Shown one piece after another: positions 34,901 to 47,101 of a stretch of DNA of 64,000 bases. Under the pieces are notes generated by a model. The model ran no database searches and was not told where the DNA came from. It was given only the letters and a program-made list of their open reading frames with translations. The stretch lies in the NCBI GenBank assembly GCA_036785705.1, contig JAWUZG010000015.1, positions 4,789,001 to 4,853,000 of the forward strand, given 5' to 3'. Within the stretch, counting starts at the first letter, position 1. Every line of letters begins with the position of its first letter. The position numbers and the translations under genes are program-made. This DNA comes from Acanthornis magna. Lineage: Eukaryota > Chordata > Aves > Passeriformes > Acanthizidae.

Positions 34901-37900
34901 CATCTGCAGGTGCCTGCCCCTGCGGGCTGGGTTGTGCTGGCAGCAGCGTGTGGGAATGCACCGTGACTCAGGGCGACTCACCACGCACTCTCTGGAAGAG
35001 GCTCTGGTCCTCTTCTGGCTGCTCAGCGTCTTCCTGCATTGCCTTGGGCAGCAATCCAGGATGCCTGACAGGGTCTTTGCCTTGGTATGTCTGACCAAAG
35101 CACTGGTGCCTGCTCTGGTGCCAAGGCTCAGTGTGCTGTGCAGGGTCCAGGATGGTGGTGCCAGTGAACCTTTCCTCCCGGGAAAGCTGCCTCACTGGGG
35201 GGCTGCAGCCTGGTGCTGCAGGGGTACAGCAAAAACTTTCGGCCTCCCTGCACTATCTGCAGCACAGAATGAAGCCAGGGACAAGGACGGGGTGATCAAG
35301 GCACCAGTTATGGAGCCGTCTCCCTTTAGCAGCTGGCTGTCCCAGGCAGAGCTGTGCTCCCCAGCCCAGCTGTGCTGAATCCATGGCAAACTGCCGCAGT
35401 TCACCACACCGAGGAGAGCCCATCGGGCTCCAGCTGTAGGGAGGCTGGGCTCAGGGCAGAGGCTGTGCTGGCTCCCAGATTCAGGGTGACAGACCAGCTC
35501 TCCACGGGACATCTTGCCAAAGGGACCTCAATGTCGAGGTAAGGAGCAGAGTGTCCAAATCCTCCTGTAGTCCAAATACAAAATGAACCAAAATGCTCTT
35601 GAGTGATGTCCTGAGTGCCATAAATGTGGCTGATGTGGGCTGTTAATTCTCTCTCCAGCACGTGACCGATACTTGGAGTAAGTGTGCTTGGGGAGAGTGT
35701 TGACGGCTGCTGGTGGCAGCATTCCTGTGGGTGCCAGGGTTTCTCTTGAGGGAGAAATTAGCAGGACCTGTTTATGAACTTGTTTTCGAGCTCTCGTCGG
35801 GGAGTTGGGCACGAGCACTGAGATCCCATTATGTAAGGAGCGCCGGCAGCGAGAGACAGCAGCTGGGGCCGTGCTTGGCCCTGCCTGACCCGTGACCGCG
35901 GTGAGAGTCGGGGATGGAGCCTTCCCCCCTCGCAGGGCTCTTCCGGGCCCAGGGGGAGCGAACAGCCCTTCTAGTGTGGCTGCCCCTCAGCAACCCTCGC
36001 CGGGGAAATAAAGGAGCGCGGCGTTCCCTGCCGCGGCCCTTCCCCATGTGACGGCCGGTCACACTCCGTGGCTGTGAGTCGCGGGGATTGTCTCATCCGG
36101 CTGGCATGTTCCCACCGCGGGACACGTTCGCACACACAATGCGGCCCCTGTGCACCGTGGGGGATCTGTCGGTACCTGCTGGTGGCCTGGCTTTTATTAC
36201 TATTGTCATGGTTATTACTACAGCCCGCTCAGCCAAGGGGCTGGAGGCTGATCAACATTCAGAGCCAGGCTCTGCCCCGCTGGCTGAACCGCCCTGCGCG
36301 GCTGCGGCGGCTCCGAGCGCCCCGCTGCCTTCAGATCCTTCCGGCTCTCACGGCTTATTCGCCAGCGCAGCATGGAGGGGAACTGGGGCCAAACACTGGT
36401 GCAGAGTTTGGGCGGGCAGGGCACGGCAGGATACCCCCGAGGAGGGGCAGGCAGGGATTTCCTTCTCACCTGCTCCTAGGCAGATGCCCACAGGGCGGGC
36501 TGTGGGCGCGGACGATGGCCCCACCTGTCCCTCTGCCCTGCCGGGGCACACCAAGGAGCCACCCCTCGCGTGGTGTGGGTCGTGGCCACGCTGTGGTGGG
36601 GAAAGGCGTGGGAGGGTTGGCTGAGAGGCAAAGCTCTGTGAGCTCTCCCATCCGCACCTTCGCCAAAGCAGGCTGGGAGAGGAGCTACTCCTGGGACGCA
36701 GTTTGGATGGGGCAGGGGCCAGGCAGGGCTGGAGGGTGCTGGGAGCACCAGCTCAGGGTGTACTCGGACCCAGCTGCCTTTCTGCCGGGAGGGGATGCAC
36801 TTTTCATTCCTCACGGCCAACGGGATCCCGGCACACCCCCCTCTGTGCCGGTAAATAGGAGGGGTGTGTTTGGGTTGGGAGAAGGATTGTTAGTGAAGGC
36901 ACAAGGCCAGGAGAGGATGGGGTTGGCCTTTTCTTGAGGCCACAGTTCTGCAATATCTTGCAGAGATTTCGAGGGATTTAAAGAAGGTCCTGAAAAATAA
37001 TCTGGGCTGTGGACAGGAGCAGCAGGTGTTGGGAGGGTGAGCAGAGTTTAAGTGGAAGGTTGCTCGGAGCATGGGTCAGTTCCCTGGTGAATAAAATAGC
37101 CGGAATAGGCTGACTTTTTCCCTTCTCCATGAGCCTTCCTGGAGCTCAACCCCCCGACTCTGATCCTCCAGAGAAGCCCAATATGTCCCACTGCCCCCAA
37201 CTTGCCAGAATGCACCTTTCCCCCCCGCCACGTCTGTGAGGAGATGGCTGGGGGATGATGCTGCTCCTCAGCTGCCACGGCATCTTCTGGGAAGCTCTGC
37301 AGAGATGGCAAGCCTTTTCCTGTCACCCTACCCCAGCACAACCCCTGCGGAACAAGGATAACTCCCAAGGGCTTTCAGCTCCTTCAGCCTTGGGAGAAGC
37401 GGCTGGTGGGGAGAGCTGGGAATGCCCCAGAGAATCACGCAGGGTCAGGCCATGCAGAGATGGGATGCTCAGACACTGCTGCCTGAGTGCTAATGCCCTG
37501 CACAGTTCTCCATCGGCACGTCTGACCTCGTGTTGCAGCACAGCAAAAAATAACCCTACTCCTGATGAGAGGAAATGCACCAGGCGAGTGCGAGGGAGGC
37601 AGTGGTTTTGGCAGGGCTGCTTGCTGGGAAAAGCAGGGGGGCGGGGGGGATTGAGAGAGAGGACATGGCACCTTGTAACCCCTGTGTGTGCCGTGGTTTC
37701 ATCGCCTGCACTCCTCCGAGCGATCTCCAAATCCCCTGCGTATCAGCACTAAAAATATCCCTCCCCGCCGCCCGGAGCTCCTTCCCCGGCAGAGGCTGTG
37801 TCATAAGACCCTGCTATTTGCGGGGCCCTGCTTCCTTTCATGCGAGGAGAAGCATGAGAAAGGGGCAGCGCGGTGCCCGAGGCACGGCAGGCACGACCCG

Positions 37901-38460
37901 AGCACTGTCCCTGGCAGGCTGCTCCTCTACAAGCCCCGGTCCCCCGGCAGCCGCTCGCCCCGCCGCTCGCCAGTGAGTTTGCTCTGCTCAGCATCCTCAG
38001 CCCCGCGGGTACGGGGGGGATCCGCTCCTTCCGGGAGCCACGGGGCTCCGAGGGCTGCCGATACCACTCCAAAACGAGCCCGTGACCCAACAGGTTCCCG
38101 AGCTCTTCCCAAGCAGGTGTTCCTCAAACCCCCTCCGCTCTCCGAGCATCCCGTCCCAGGCACGGAGCTCGCCGGGCAGCCCCTGCCCTAAGGCAGCCGG
38201 GCGGCGGGGCCGGCAGCAGGTTGGTACAACGAGGGGCTCGGGGGTGGCCGGAGCTGGAGGCTCCGGGGGCGGCAGGTGGGGCACAGCCGCTTTGCCAGGG
38301 GCTTCAGGTGGGCGCTGCGGGGAAGATGGAGGGGATGTGGCACCCGAACCCTGCCCGCCTGCCCGGTGCGGTGCCCCGCTCCCATCCCGCCGAGCCCACC
38401 CCGCGGCCGGCACTTACCGGGCAGCCGCCGGCTGCGGCTCTGCGCCCCGGGCCCCGACAT
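31947..38460 (-). CDS. DBNDD2: DBNDD2, dysbindin domain-containing protein 2 (complete, 4 exons)
   Basis: Small cytosolic dysbindin-domain protein; the mammalian form binds casein kinase 1 isoforms and inhibits them. Coding exons in transcript order: 38418-38460, 33531-33689, 32928-33071, 31947-32155. They total 555 bases, giving 184 residues. Exon 1 encodes a short basic leader (MSGPGAQSRSRRLP) in the CpG island. Exon 2 opens ADMEQAQ, has a Gln run and the conserved LRDRQKFFEEVFQ...FFFPMSHLQIEHRR block. Exon 3 carries PLGSISSMEVNVDMLEQMDVLDL. Exon 4 is Ser-rich and ends in an acidic tail (TPVVQSDEEDL). Frames agree at every junction (phase 1 throughout). Met17 in exon 2 could serve as an alternative start if another first exon is used, as in mammalian isoforms. 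The first intron is 4.7 kb. Confidence 0.95.
33690..38417 (-). other. DBNDD2: DBNDD2 intron 1
   Basis: Separates the leader exon from the dysbindin-domain exons. It includes a GC-rich patch around 35830-36480, which could hold an alternative first exon, but I find no convincing donor-linked coding start there. No transposon is recognised. Confidence 0.55.
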
Positions 38461-38720
38461 GCGGCTGCTGCGACCGGGCCGGGCCGGGCCGGGTGGGGGA
38501 CGGGGCTCAGTGCGGCCCCCCCGCTCCGCCGCTCTCCCAAGCCGCGCTGCGGGGCGGCGCTCGGCTCGGCTCGGCGCGGCGCGGGGCGGTACCGGCGCGC
38601 CCATCACCGCGGCACCGCGGCCGCGCCTCCCCCCTGCTGCCCCGCCGGGGTCCCGCACGGCCGCTGCCCGGGTCTCCGGGAGTTCTGCGGCGGGGATGGG
38701 CTCTCCGGTCCACAGGGAGA
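37900..38720 (-). promoter_or_regulatory. DBNDD2: CpG-island promoter of DBNDD2
   Basis: Dense CpG block centred on DBNDD2 exon 1, with repeated GGGCCGGGCC and GGCGCGGCGC motifs just upstream of the ATG at 38460 and no TATA box. Minus-strand transcription likely starts within about 38470-38620. Confidence 0.7.
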
Positions 38721-41700
38721 ATCAGAGGGTCCCCGTGAAGGGTCCCTGGCCCCCGTGGAGAGCAGGGTCTCCGTGCGCGGTCCTCTAGTTCCCGGGACCC
38801 ACGGAGAGTCCCCAGACAGGGTTCCTGGCCCCGAAGAAGGGTCCCTGCAGAAGATCCCTCCCCACCACAGCTGCCCCAGGCAGAGATCAGTGCCCGCAGT
38901 GGTGGGCTGCAGGTGCCCTGCTCCGGCGGGAGCTGTGCCCCACGTGGCAGGCGGTGGGCAGGGGGAAGAGGGGGAGGTAGGGGCTCTGCCTGGGCAGGGA
39001 GAGCAGTTACCACTCATGCTTGCTTTTTCTTTGCTTCTCTTCTCGAAATGCTCAGCTCATGCATTCCCGCGGGAGAGAGGACAGCATGATGTATTGATGG
39101 GCCAGGGGCTCCCTCCCCATCTCTCTCCTGGCCTTGTGAGACCCTTATCCCCAGCAGACCCCACTCTGGAGTGTTTTCTCCCACGTTCAGCCCTGCACAT
39201 CAGGGCTGCTCCTTGGCAGAGCCAAGGGCTTGGCCGCCGCCTCCTTCCTGTGTCTCAGCAAGGTGAGTCAGTGCCTCGCCGTGCCCAGCGCCAGCTCTGC
39301 CCGGAGCCTAGTCACTGCCAAGCCGGGATGGGGGACATCCACTGTGCCCTTTACTGTGGCTGGAAGGGAGTTTCCAATATCTGTGGCGTGTCTCGCCTAT
39401 CCCGTTCTCAGTGTGTTCCTCTCACTGTCTGCATAACAAAAGATAACTGAGTATTGTTTGTGTCCCAGCTCTATTTTGGCTACTGTTGCTTTGCTGTCCC
39501 CCCTGTGTCCCCTGGGACCTCCTGCTGCCGAAAACCTTCTTTGTGCTGGGGACCCGGGGTCTGCACCCTGGGACTGACTTCAGCTTTCACAGTGGTTTTG
39601 AATTTTGTCCACGTAAATGTTTATCCCGATCCATAAGCACCCTCAGTCCTGTCTGATGATTTCCACCATAGTGTGGGATGCGGTTTGGGGGGGATCAGGC
39701 TGGTGTAGCACGAGCGGGGGCTTATGGTCTCGTATGGGGAGGTGCAGGAGGAAATCTCTGCCGAGTACCTGCCGGCGCTGCCTTGTTCACAGCTCCGTGT
39801 GGTCTCCGGGCAGCACCAGCTGGTCGGCACCATCCATACTGCCCCCCTGCCCTGCCCTGCCCTGCCCTGCCCTGCCCTGCCCTGCCCTGCCTGGCCCTGC
39901 CCTGCCAGTGGAGGGGCGAGGAGGCAGGGCCGGGGAATTAGCTCAGGTCTCTGCTATGTGACACGTCTGTGTCTTTTGGCACCAGTCACTGCTGCGAGGC
40001 GTGGAGGCTGTTTGTGTGCACACGAGTTTCCGGAGCACCCCGAGGTCCCCAGGGCTCACTGCATCCCGAATCCCCGCTGTGGGGACGGCACATGTGGGTG
40101 CTGCCCGTGCAGAGTGACACGTTCCCAGGCCCCTCACTGTCGTGGCCCCTCCATCCTGCCTTGCTGGGAGGGCGTTGGAAAAGCACTGATATCATCGGCA
40201 CCGAGCCTGACTCATCCTGGCTCTTCAGCACAAGCCGTGCCGCTCAGCGGGGCACACATTTTATTCCAATTAAACCATTGCAGGCAAGCCAGCTCTACAT
40301 AATGATTTTTTTTTTACTCATAGCAAAGCGTGCCTGCCCCGGGCCAAAAGGTGAGAGGGGACAGAAGTGACGCTGGAGTCAGTGGAGAGTCTCCACTTCT
40401 GGTATGGAGCCCTAAACATAAGCCTTGCCAGAAACCTGCAGGGTCTGTCTCGGCTGCCGCAGCATCCCTGCCTCCCTTATGCCTCCAGTGCAGGCTCACA
40501 GCACTGTCTTGTGTCAACAGCCCCCGCCCTAACCGCAAATGCCCAGGTCACGAGCCCAGGTCGGAATGTCACCTCTTCTTCCACGACACAGAATGCAGCT
40601 CCTGCCAGAAGACCCCAGGGGAACCAGCATCAAAGTGCCCCTCTCACTGGGAGAAAATGTAAGGTGACTTGTTCCTCCTGCCATTCCTGCTCAGGTTTTT
40701 GCCATTTATTAGCGGTTTGGGAGGTGAGTCAGGGAGCTGCGGGGCGAGGATGAAGCTGGGGAGGAATCGGCAGCTAAGGGAAAGGAAAACCAGTTCCAGG
40801 CACAGGTGAATCACTTGCTGGTGAAAATACATCTTATTCTCTGGGAGGCGTGCGTGGAAAGGGCTGGGAGTGAGCTGCAGCTTGACTCCCTCAGAAAATT
40901 GTGGAGTCAAAAGAAAAACAAGGCAAGGCAAGGCTGCTTTTCCAGTAAATGAGGCGATACATTGCAAAGGAGCAGCCTGCAGGCGGCAAGGCTCCAGCAA
41001 CCCGTGGTCCTGTGGCTCCCTTAAAAGGGGTGATTTTAGCCTGGGACAGCGGGGAGACAGAAAAGCCATAAACACCCTCAAAGGAATGTGGCTGCTGAGA
41101 AACGAGAATCTCCGCAGGCGAGGCGAGGTGGGGGGAGCCTGCATGGGGTTTACAGCACCACTCCATGCCTGGCAGCAGCCGGCTCCTTGGCCATGTCCTG
41201 TCCCGAGGGAAGGATCCCAGTTCCAGTGCTAACAGTCCCTGTGTGGTGCTGGAGGAGGCTCCTGCCAAGCCCCTGGGGTGTCATGTCCCTATGTCCTCGG
41301 GCCCCACGTCATGTAGACATCCCTGGATGCCAGCTGCTGGCACGAGAGCTGGTAGAGCTGGAGGTCATGTGCGGGCAGCAGGACACCAGCCTTGACCGAA
41401 GAAGGAGCACGCAGGGCTGGTAGAAGGTGCCTGGCAGGGGCTGCCCACAGCCCAGAGGGATTTCCTCTCCATCATATCCCACTTCTTTAGGGGTGGGTGA
41501 GCAATTCTGCAGATTCTGCTCTTAGTGCTGTGGAGCAGCCCTGTGTTCTGAGGCATTGTGCAGGTTCAGGGGAAGTGCCCTTGGGGCTGGCTTGTCACTG
41601 CAGGTAGCTGTGGCCATGCGGTGACACCTCTGGGTCAGGCTCTCCCCTGCGTGTTCCAGGCTGGTGGCAAACGGAACCAGCCTGGCTGAAATAACTGTGC

Positions 41701-42550
41701 TGCTTGCTTTTCTTCCAGGAAGGGTGAGGTGATGGTGATGCAGCACCTGGCGCTCATCTGGAAATAAATCTTGTATTTCATTGGTTTTGCTGCTCTTTTC
41801 TAAAGAAATTGTCTTTGTTTTTCACACCCCAGCTCTCTTTGCATTAGGTTTGGGTGTGTGCAGTGTTTGCAGAGTTTTGGTTTCCAACTGCTCCAGGTTC
41901 CTGGGGCTGGAGGTGTCTGGGGGTGCTGGCATAGCTGCCCCATGGGTGGGGGTACCTGTGCACAGAGGGGTCCCACATATGAAGGTCCTGTTCCTAGTTG
42001 TGTTCATGGGCTCATGCAGAGCAGTGTCCCCAAGAGCATAGCTGTCACCAGCAAAGAGCAGGGTCTGACATGACCAGCCTCCACAGGAATCCCACCAAAG
42101 CAGGCAGGAAACTCTCTGCTCCCCTTCCTGCTGGAGCCAAAGAGACTCCTGGAGTGAGGGCTAGGATCAGGCCGCTGAGATGCAAAATCCCAACTGATGC
42201 CCCAAAGGCCATGCAGCCTTGGGAATTGCTGGAGCCAGGGTCTGGGCAGAAGGTTTTGCAGCTGTAGGTACTGATGTTTAAGGCTTTCACCCTTCAAACG
42301 CTCTGGGCTTTGCTTCCCACCTTTCATCGTGTTCTCCTGTGCTGTTCAAGAGACTCAAGCCAAGTGAAGAGATCCTCGCCCTGCCCAGGTTCCTGCTGCT
42401 GGCAGCGGCCACTGTCCCGTGTCTCCCACCCAGGTGACCGCTGGAGTGGGCAGCAGAGGCTGTGGTGGGCAGAGGGCGGGGGGCCTTGGGGAGAGGATGC
42501 TGGTGCCGGGGGCGCTGGTGCCTGGAGGTGGATGCAGAGTGTGGGGAGCG
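38721..42550. other. Intergenic between DBNDD2 and the neuritin-like gene (divergent)
   Basis: The two flanking genes are transcribed away from each other. It holds a CCTGC tandem repeat (39847-39906) and a Cys-rich open stretch near 40521-40661 that I could not support as an exon. No transposon is recognised. Confidence 0.5.
39847..39906. repeat. (CCTGC)n tandem repeat
   Basis: About eleven head-to-tail copies of the pentamer CCTGC with a single TGG interruption near the end. Simple-sequence DNA in intergenic space. Confidence 0.95.
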
Positions 42551-43330
42551 GTGGGTGCTGGCAGAGAGTCCCGACGGGATGCGATGCGGGGAGCTGCAGG
42601 GCTGCGGGATCCCGGGGCTGCGGGGTGCGGGGCCGGGGTGCCCCCGGACGCTCGTTAGCCTAGGCCCAGCCCCCTCCTTAATTAGCCACGGCCGAAGGCT
42701 CTCATTAGCGGCAACCGGGGACGGGGGCCCTCCCCGCGGAGGCGGGAGGGAGGGGAGCGCTGCCGGCCCCGGCGGTGCGGGCACCGGCACCGGCAGCGGG
42801 AGCGGGGCTGGAGCCCGAGCCCGGCGGCGGGATGGGGCAGCGGCGGGGCCCGGCCGTGCTGCTCCTCGCTCTGGGTGAGGGGCTGCCCGGGCGAGGGTCG
42901 GGGCGGGGCGGGGGGACCGGGCGGTGTCTGGGGTGTCCGGGCGGGGGGCGATGCGATGAGGTGTCCCCTTCTTCCTTCCCTCTCTCCTCCCGTCCGGGCG
43001 GGGTCTCCCCGGCGGGTCCCGCTGCCGGAGCCGCTGGCCGTCCCACCGCCGGTCCCTGCCCGCTGCCCCGGGCCGGTGGTGCCGCTGCCGGGATGGCAGC
43101 CCGGGCTGGCTGGGCTCGGGTCGCCCCGTGCCCTCCGGGCTCTGGGCAAACGCCGGCAGCGCCGGGCACAGCCGGGGGCGGCGGGGGCTCGTGGCCATCC
43201 CGCGTGGAAGGGGCCGCTCGCCGAGCCGGGGCACCCCGGGGCAGGGGTGGGCTCTGTCTCCCAAGGGGCCGGTGCTCACTTCGTCCCCCGGTGCTGGCAG
43301 GGCACCTGGCCGGGCTGCTGGCAGCGGGGC
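42550..43330 (+). promoter_or_regulatory. CpG-island promoter and 5' region of the neuritin-like gene
   Basis: GC- and CpG-rich block covering the region before the ATG at 42832, exon 1 and most of intron 1. Before exon 1 there are three TTAGC-containing sites (42655, 42682, 42705), the central one a full TTAATTAG homeodomain-type core at 42678-42685. There is no clear TATA box. Confidence 0.65.
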
Positions 43331-46300
43331 CCTCCTGTGCCGACGCTTACCGGGGCCTCTCGGACTGCGTCCTCAAGCTGGGGGACAGCATGGCCACGTA
43401 CGAGGAGGAGGAGGGCATCGAGCTGCAGGGGCTGCGCCGAGTCTGCAGGTGAGTACGGTGCTTGGCCAGCCTGGCTTTTGGCATTGCCCCTGTCTGAATT
43501 CTCCTGCACTCCTGGGTCTGGACGTGTCTGCACAAACGTGTGTGCTCCCCACCTTACTCTGGTTTCAGATAGACCCAGTGAGCTCCATCCATCCATCCAT
43601 CCATCTATCTATCTATCCATCCATCCATCCATCCATCCATCCATCCATCCATCCATCTCTCACCAGAGTTTGTATCCCTGGTCCTTGGCCATATTTCCGG
43701 CCCCCAGGACTGGTCCCATCAGACCCTGCATGCCTGCAGCCAGGAGGAGCAGGGCTGGCAGGACCCAACCCCCTCTGCACCCCAGGAAAATCTCCCCTGG
43801 ACCCCAGGTTTCAGACAGTGATGTGCAAGTGGTTGCTTTGCCCCAGGGCTCAGCGCTGCCAGAAGCAGCCTGTGCCGGGCACCAGGTGGGTCCTGCTGCC
43901 CAAAACAAGCCTTCTCGCTCCTTGTTCAGACCCCTCACCCTTCAGGCTTGGATTTGTCCCAGCTCTACTTTGCCTGAGTTTGTAGTGATTCCCTGAGATG
44001 ACTATACTGGGAGGATGTTAACTTTAGTAGAACTGAAGAAGAGCTGGGTAATGAGGGGTGGTGCTGGGCAGGTTTGGGGAAAGATCTGCTTGAAAAGCAG
44101 ATGAGCAGAAGTGACAAGGTGGATGTAAAATGTTCGCAGAGATGAGTGGAGGCAGCTTTATGTCTCTGGAGTGAGTTGTGGGGAGTGAATAGGAGTTACA
44201 ATGAGATGCAGACAGCAATGAAGGGAAAACCCACGTGCCTGGGGGTGGTGGAAACCTGGCAGGGCAAGGTGGAGGGCTGAGGGCCCTGAGGTCAGGCTTT
44301 CTGAGCTGCTGGAAACCACCCTGCAGGCTGTGACCTGCTCTGTATTCCCCCTTTGCCAGGAGACAGACTGGCTCAGGATGAACAACCTCTCTGGGACCTG
44401 CCTAAGGCTGGGATGAAATGAGAGCTGCTCAGCTTTGGAAAGAGTTGATGATATTTTTGGGGTTTTTTGGTTTTTGATTTTTTTTTTTTAAAGGACACTT
44501 CTTGGTGTAAGAAAACACCCAGCAGTCAGCCCAGCCCATGCTGCTGCTGGCTGCTGGAGGAGCGATTCCTTTGCTGAAGCTCATTTGAAATGTGCAAGCT
44601 GAGGTTTTCTTACAGCTCAGAGGCACAGACCATCGCAGAACAGGTCCTGGGATCTTCCCTGGCAGGAAGCTGATGATGTCCCAGCTTCCTGCCAGGAAAT
44701 ATTTCTGAATTATTTGCCTTTGACGCTCAGCCTTATCCACTGCGGCTTGCATTCCTGGTGCCGTGGTCGCCTCTCCAGGAGCGTGGGTGAGGGATGCACA
44801 GGGAGCCAGGAGGTGCTGTGGGGGCTGGTGGTGTCCCAGCTCTGTGTGCAGCGCTGCCCGAGCAGGCTGGGCGAGGTGCTTGCCAGCAGCCTGCCTGAGT
44901 GAGCAGATGGGGGCTGTGAAGGGTGAAACGCCGGGAATTGCCATCCCAGCTGAAAGCAGATCCAGGCGGAAGCTGCCATTCCCCTTCACCTTCCCCCAGC
45001 TTGTTTTGCCTGAAGACAAGGGTCAGGTTTAACTCTTGCCTGTCAGAGCTGCCTTCTGCTGCAGATCGGGAGGGAGCGCCGGAGGTTGCCAGGGTTGGCA
45101 CCAGCTTTTCTCATTATCTGGGGACGTTTATTCTGCCACAGTGGCTCAGTTTAATGAACTCCCTCACAGCTGGTGTTCTGACGTAAGCCCCGGGTCTAGG
45201 CAAACAGAGTGCTCAGGTTTGCCTGTCTGTACAAGGTGTCATCTCCAGCACAGCGTGCTCAGACAGCACCGTGCTGTCCTTTTCGGGTGTGCAGTGTCCC
45301 CATGCAGCCAGCTGGGCTGCATGCCCTTCCTGAGGGGTGGCATGTGTGCCTGGTGTGTTGGCAGACACAGGGACAGTGTCAGAGCAAGTGCTCCTGTCCT
45401 CTAGGCAGTCCACAGCTTGCAGGGGGCTGGAGGTGGTGCCCAGCCCATGTGGGACAGGACAGCAGAGCAACTCCCGGTTTATTCCTGCAGGACCATGGGT
45501 TATCTTTGCCTGTTTTGTCTTTTCCCTCTGGTACTCCCTAAAAGCCTCTTTCCACTGAACAGCTTCTACTTGTGCAAGTAATACCCAGCAGATAAATGGA
45601 GCCGATTCTAATGAGAACAAAGTGAATACCTCCTCCTGCCCCTGCCCATACCTCAGTAAAGCTGAGACAGTCTCTGGGAGCTCTTGTCCTTCTCCACGCT
45701 TTGTACTCCCATTTGCCCTTGACTCTGCTTGAAGAAAGCTTGGAGAAAGTGATGAATGAGATGTGCTGGGCCTTTGTTTGCAGCCTGTGTGAGATACTCA
45801 GGGAAACATTTGTTGATGGAAAATAATGGATTTTATTGACTTCCAGAGAAAAGCGGGGGGGGGAAGGAATAAATAATTTCAGTGTTTTGAGATTTGGAGT
45901 TTTAGCCAAGATGCTCTGGCAAATGATGGAGGGGATGAATAGTCTGGGCAACTTGTACAAAACATGAGGGTTGTTGCTGCTTGGAGGGCAGGCTCCGGGG
46001 AGCAAGGCTCTGCCTGGCATCCAGCACTGTGGGAGTGCAAGGAGACTGACGGTGTGGTGTCTCCCTGTCTGCAGGTATTGGGATGAATTCCACACTTGTG
46101 CCCTGACGGTGCTCTGGGAGTGCCAGAAGGAAGCAGCAGCCATCTGGGAGATGCTGAGAAGGGAGTCCCAAAAAACCAGATTTCAAGGCAGTTTGTTTGA
46201 CCTCTGCAGCCCCAGCATGGCCCAAAGCTTTGCCTGGACCCACGTTCCCGACATTTCCATCCTCAGCATCCCCCTCATCGTCACTTGGCTGAACTTATAA
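42832..46300 (+). CDS. Neuritin-family GPI-anchored protein (NRN1-like paralogue), complete
   Basis: Exons 42832-42874, 43301-43448 and 46075-46300 join in frame to 138 residues. Residues 1-24 form a hydrophobic secretion signal. The core has the neuritin hallmarks: [19 protein letters not shown] and [16 protein letters not shown]. Six cysteines (27, 37, 63, 72, 80, 108) have family spacing. The last 15-20 residues are hydrophobic ([15 protein letters not shown]) with no charged tail, as in a GPI-attachment signal. NRN1 (142 residues) promotes neurite growth and synapse stabilisation at the outer membrane; the same site is expected here, but function is inferred. The FQGSLF stretch is closer to NRN1 than to my recollection of NRN1L. 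It lies between DBNDD2 and SYS1, where human has no neuritin gene, so it is probably neither NRN1 nor the orthologue of human NRN1L (16q22). Confidence 0.93.
43585..43658. repeat. (CCAT)n/(CTAT)n microsatellite in the neuritin-like gene
   Basis: About 74 bases of tetranucleotide repeat, CCAT units with three or four CTAT units in the first half, in intron 2 starting 137 bases after the exon 2 donor. It is likely polymorphic. Confidence 0.97.
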
Positions 46301-47101
46301 ACCGCGGCTCTGTGAGTATCCCAGCAAAGGTGGTGGCAGTGTGTGGTGTGGCATCTTTCAGATCTTTTTTCCAAACCTTTGAGGAATGGATTGTGTGGAG
46401 CTCAGAAACGCCTGGCTCCATCCTGTGCCTGTGACACATGGAAGACCTCAGCAGCATCTCCAGGGTGTTGAAATTTCTCTGTAATGTGGAATAACTCCTG
46501 TCCTTTCCTGGCTCAAGGCACAGACACAGATATGGCTGTCTGGAGAATTTGGTAACTTGTAGATAAGGGGGAAGAGGATTTGGGGAAAAATGATGAATTC
46601 TGGAAAAAAGGGTGGATGCTGGACATTTTTGCAGTCTTCAGCTCCCACTGAGGGCTACTGAAAGGAAACCTGTTTACTTTGCTGACTCTTTCCACCAGAT
46701 CAACTCTCCAGGTTTTTGATTTGGGCACTCAAAACAAGATGGGTATTTTTACCACTGCTCTGTGAGGTGCAGGGGATGGTGTGCGTCCTCTCACAAGCTG
46801 AAGGGAGACCTTTACTGCCCTGTACTGGCCTTTTTTCTTTGAGGACATGGTAAAACCCCTGCTGAACAATAATCACAGTTGCATGACTTCTCTTGCACAC
46901 ATCTGAATTCCTGAGTAACTTCTGTGTTATGTGTAAATCCCTTTTCTGAGGACATAGAAGTCCAAAATATTAGGGGGGAGAGGGAGTATTAAGCTAGGAG
47001 GACAAAAGGGATTTATATCAACACTTCCACTTTAAAGCTTTCCCCAAGGTACCTCTGTAAGTAGCTCTGTGGGTAGAAGTGTGTAATTCCAGAGTATTAA
47101 A
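46301..47101 (+). other. Neuritin-like gene 3' UTR (extent uncertain)
   Basis: No canonical AATAAA is evident soon after the stop. The first plausible signal I see is ATTAAA at 47096-47101, so the UTR is tentatively drawn to there. Confidence 0.35.

Noticed and set aside
35829..36937. GC-rich patch with open frames inside DBNDD2 intron 1
   Set aside because: Could hold an alternative first exon, but I found no start plus donor in a frame that joins DBNDD2 exon 2 convincingly.
38221..39450. 409-residue plus-strand open frame
   Set aside because: Stop codons are rare in the DBNDD2 CpG island, which explains its length. There is no family similarity and it is antisense to DBNDD2 exon 1.
40521..40661. 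Cys-rich open stretch (RKCPGHEPRSECHLFF...) with possible AG acceptor and GT donor, resembling a WFDC exon
   Set aside because: WFDC genes lie near PIGT in human, but the cysteine spacing lacks the adjacent Cys pair of the WAP four-disulfide core and no partner exon is visible.
42287..43279. 330-residue minus-strand open frame
   Set aside because: Pro/Arg-rich product of a CpG island, antisense to the neuritin-like exon 1, with no recognisable domain.
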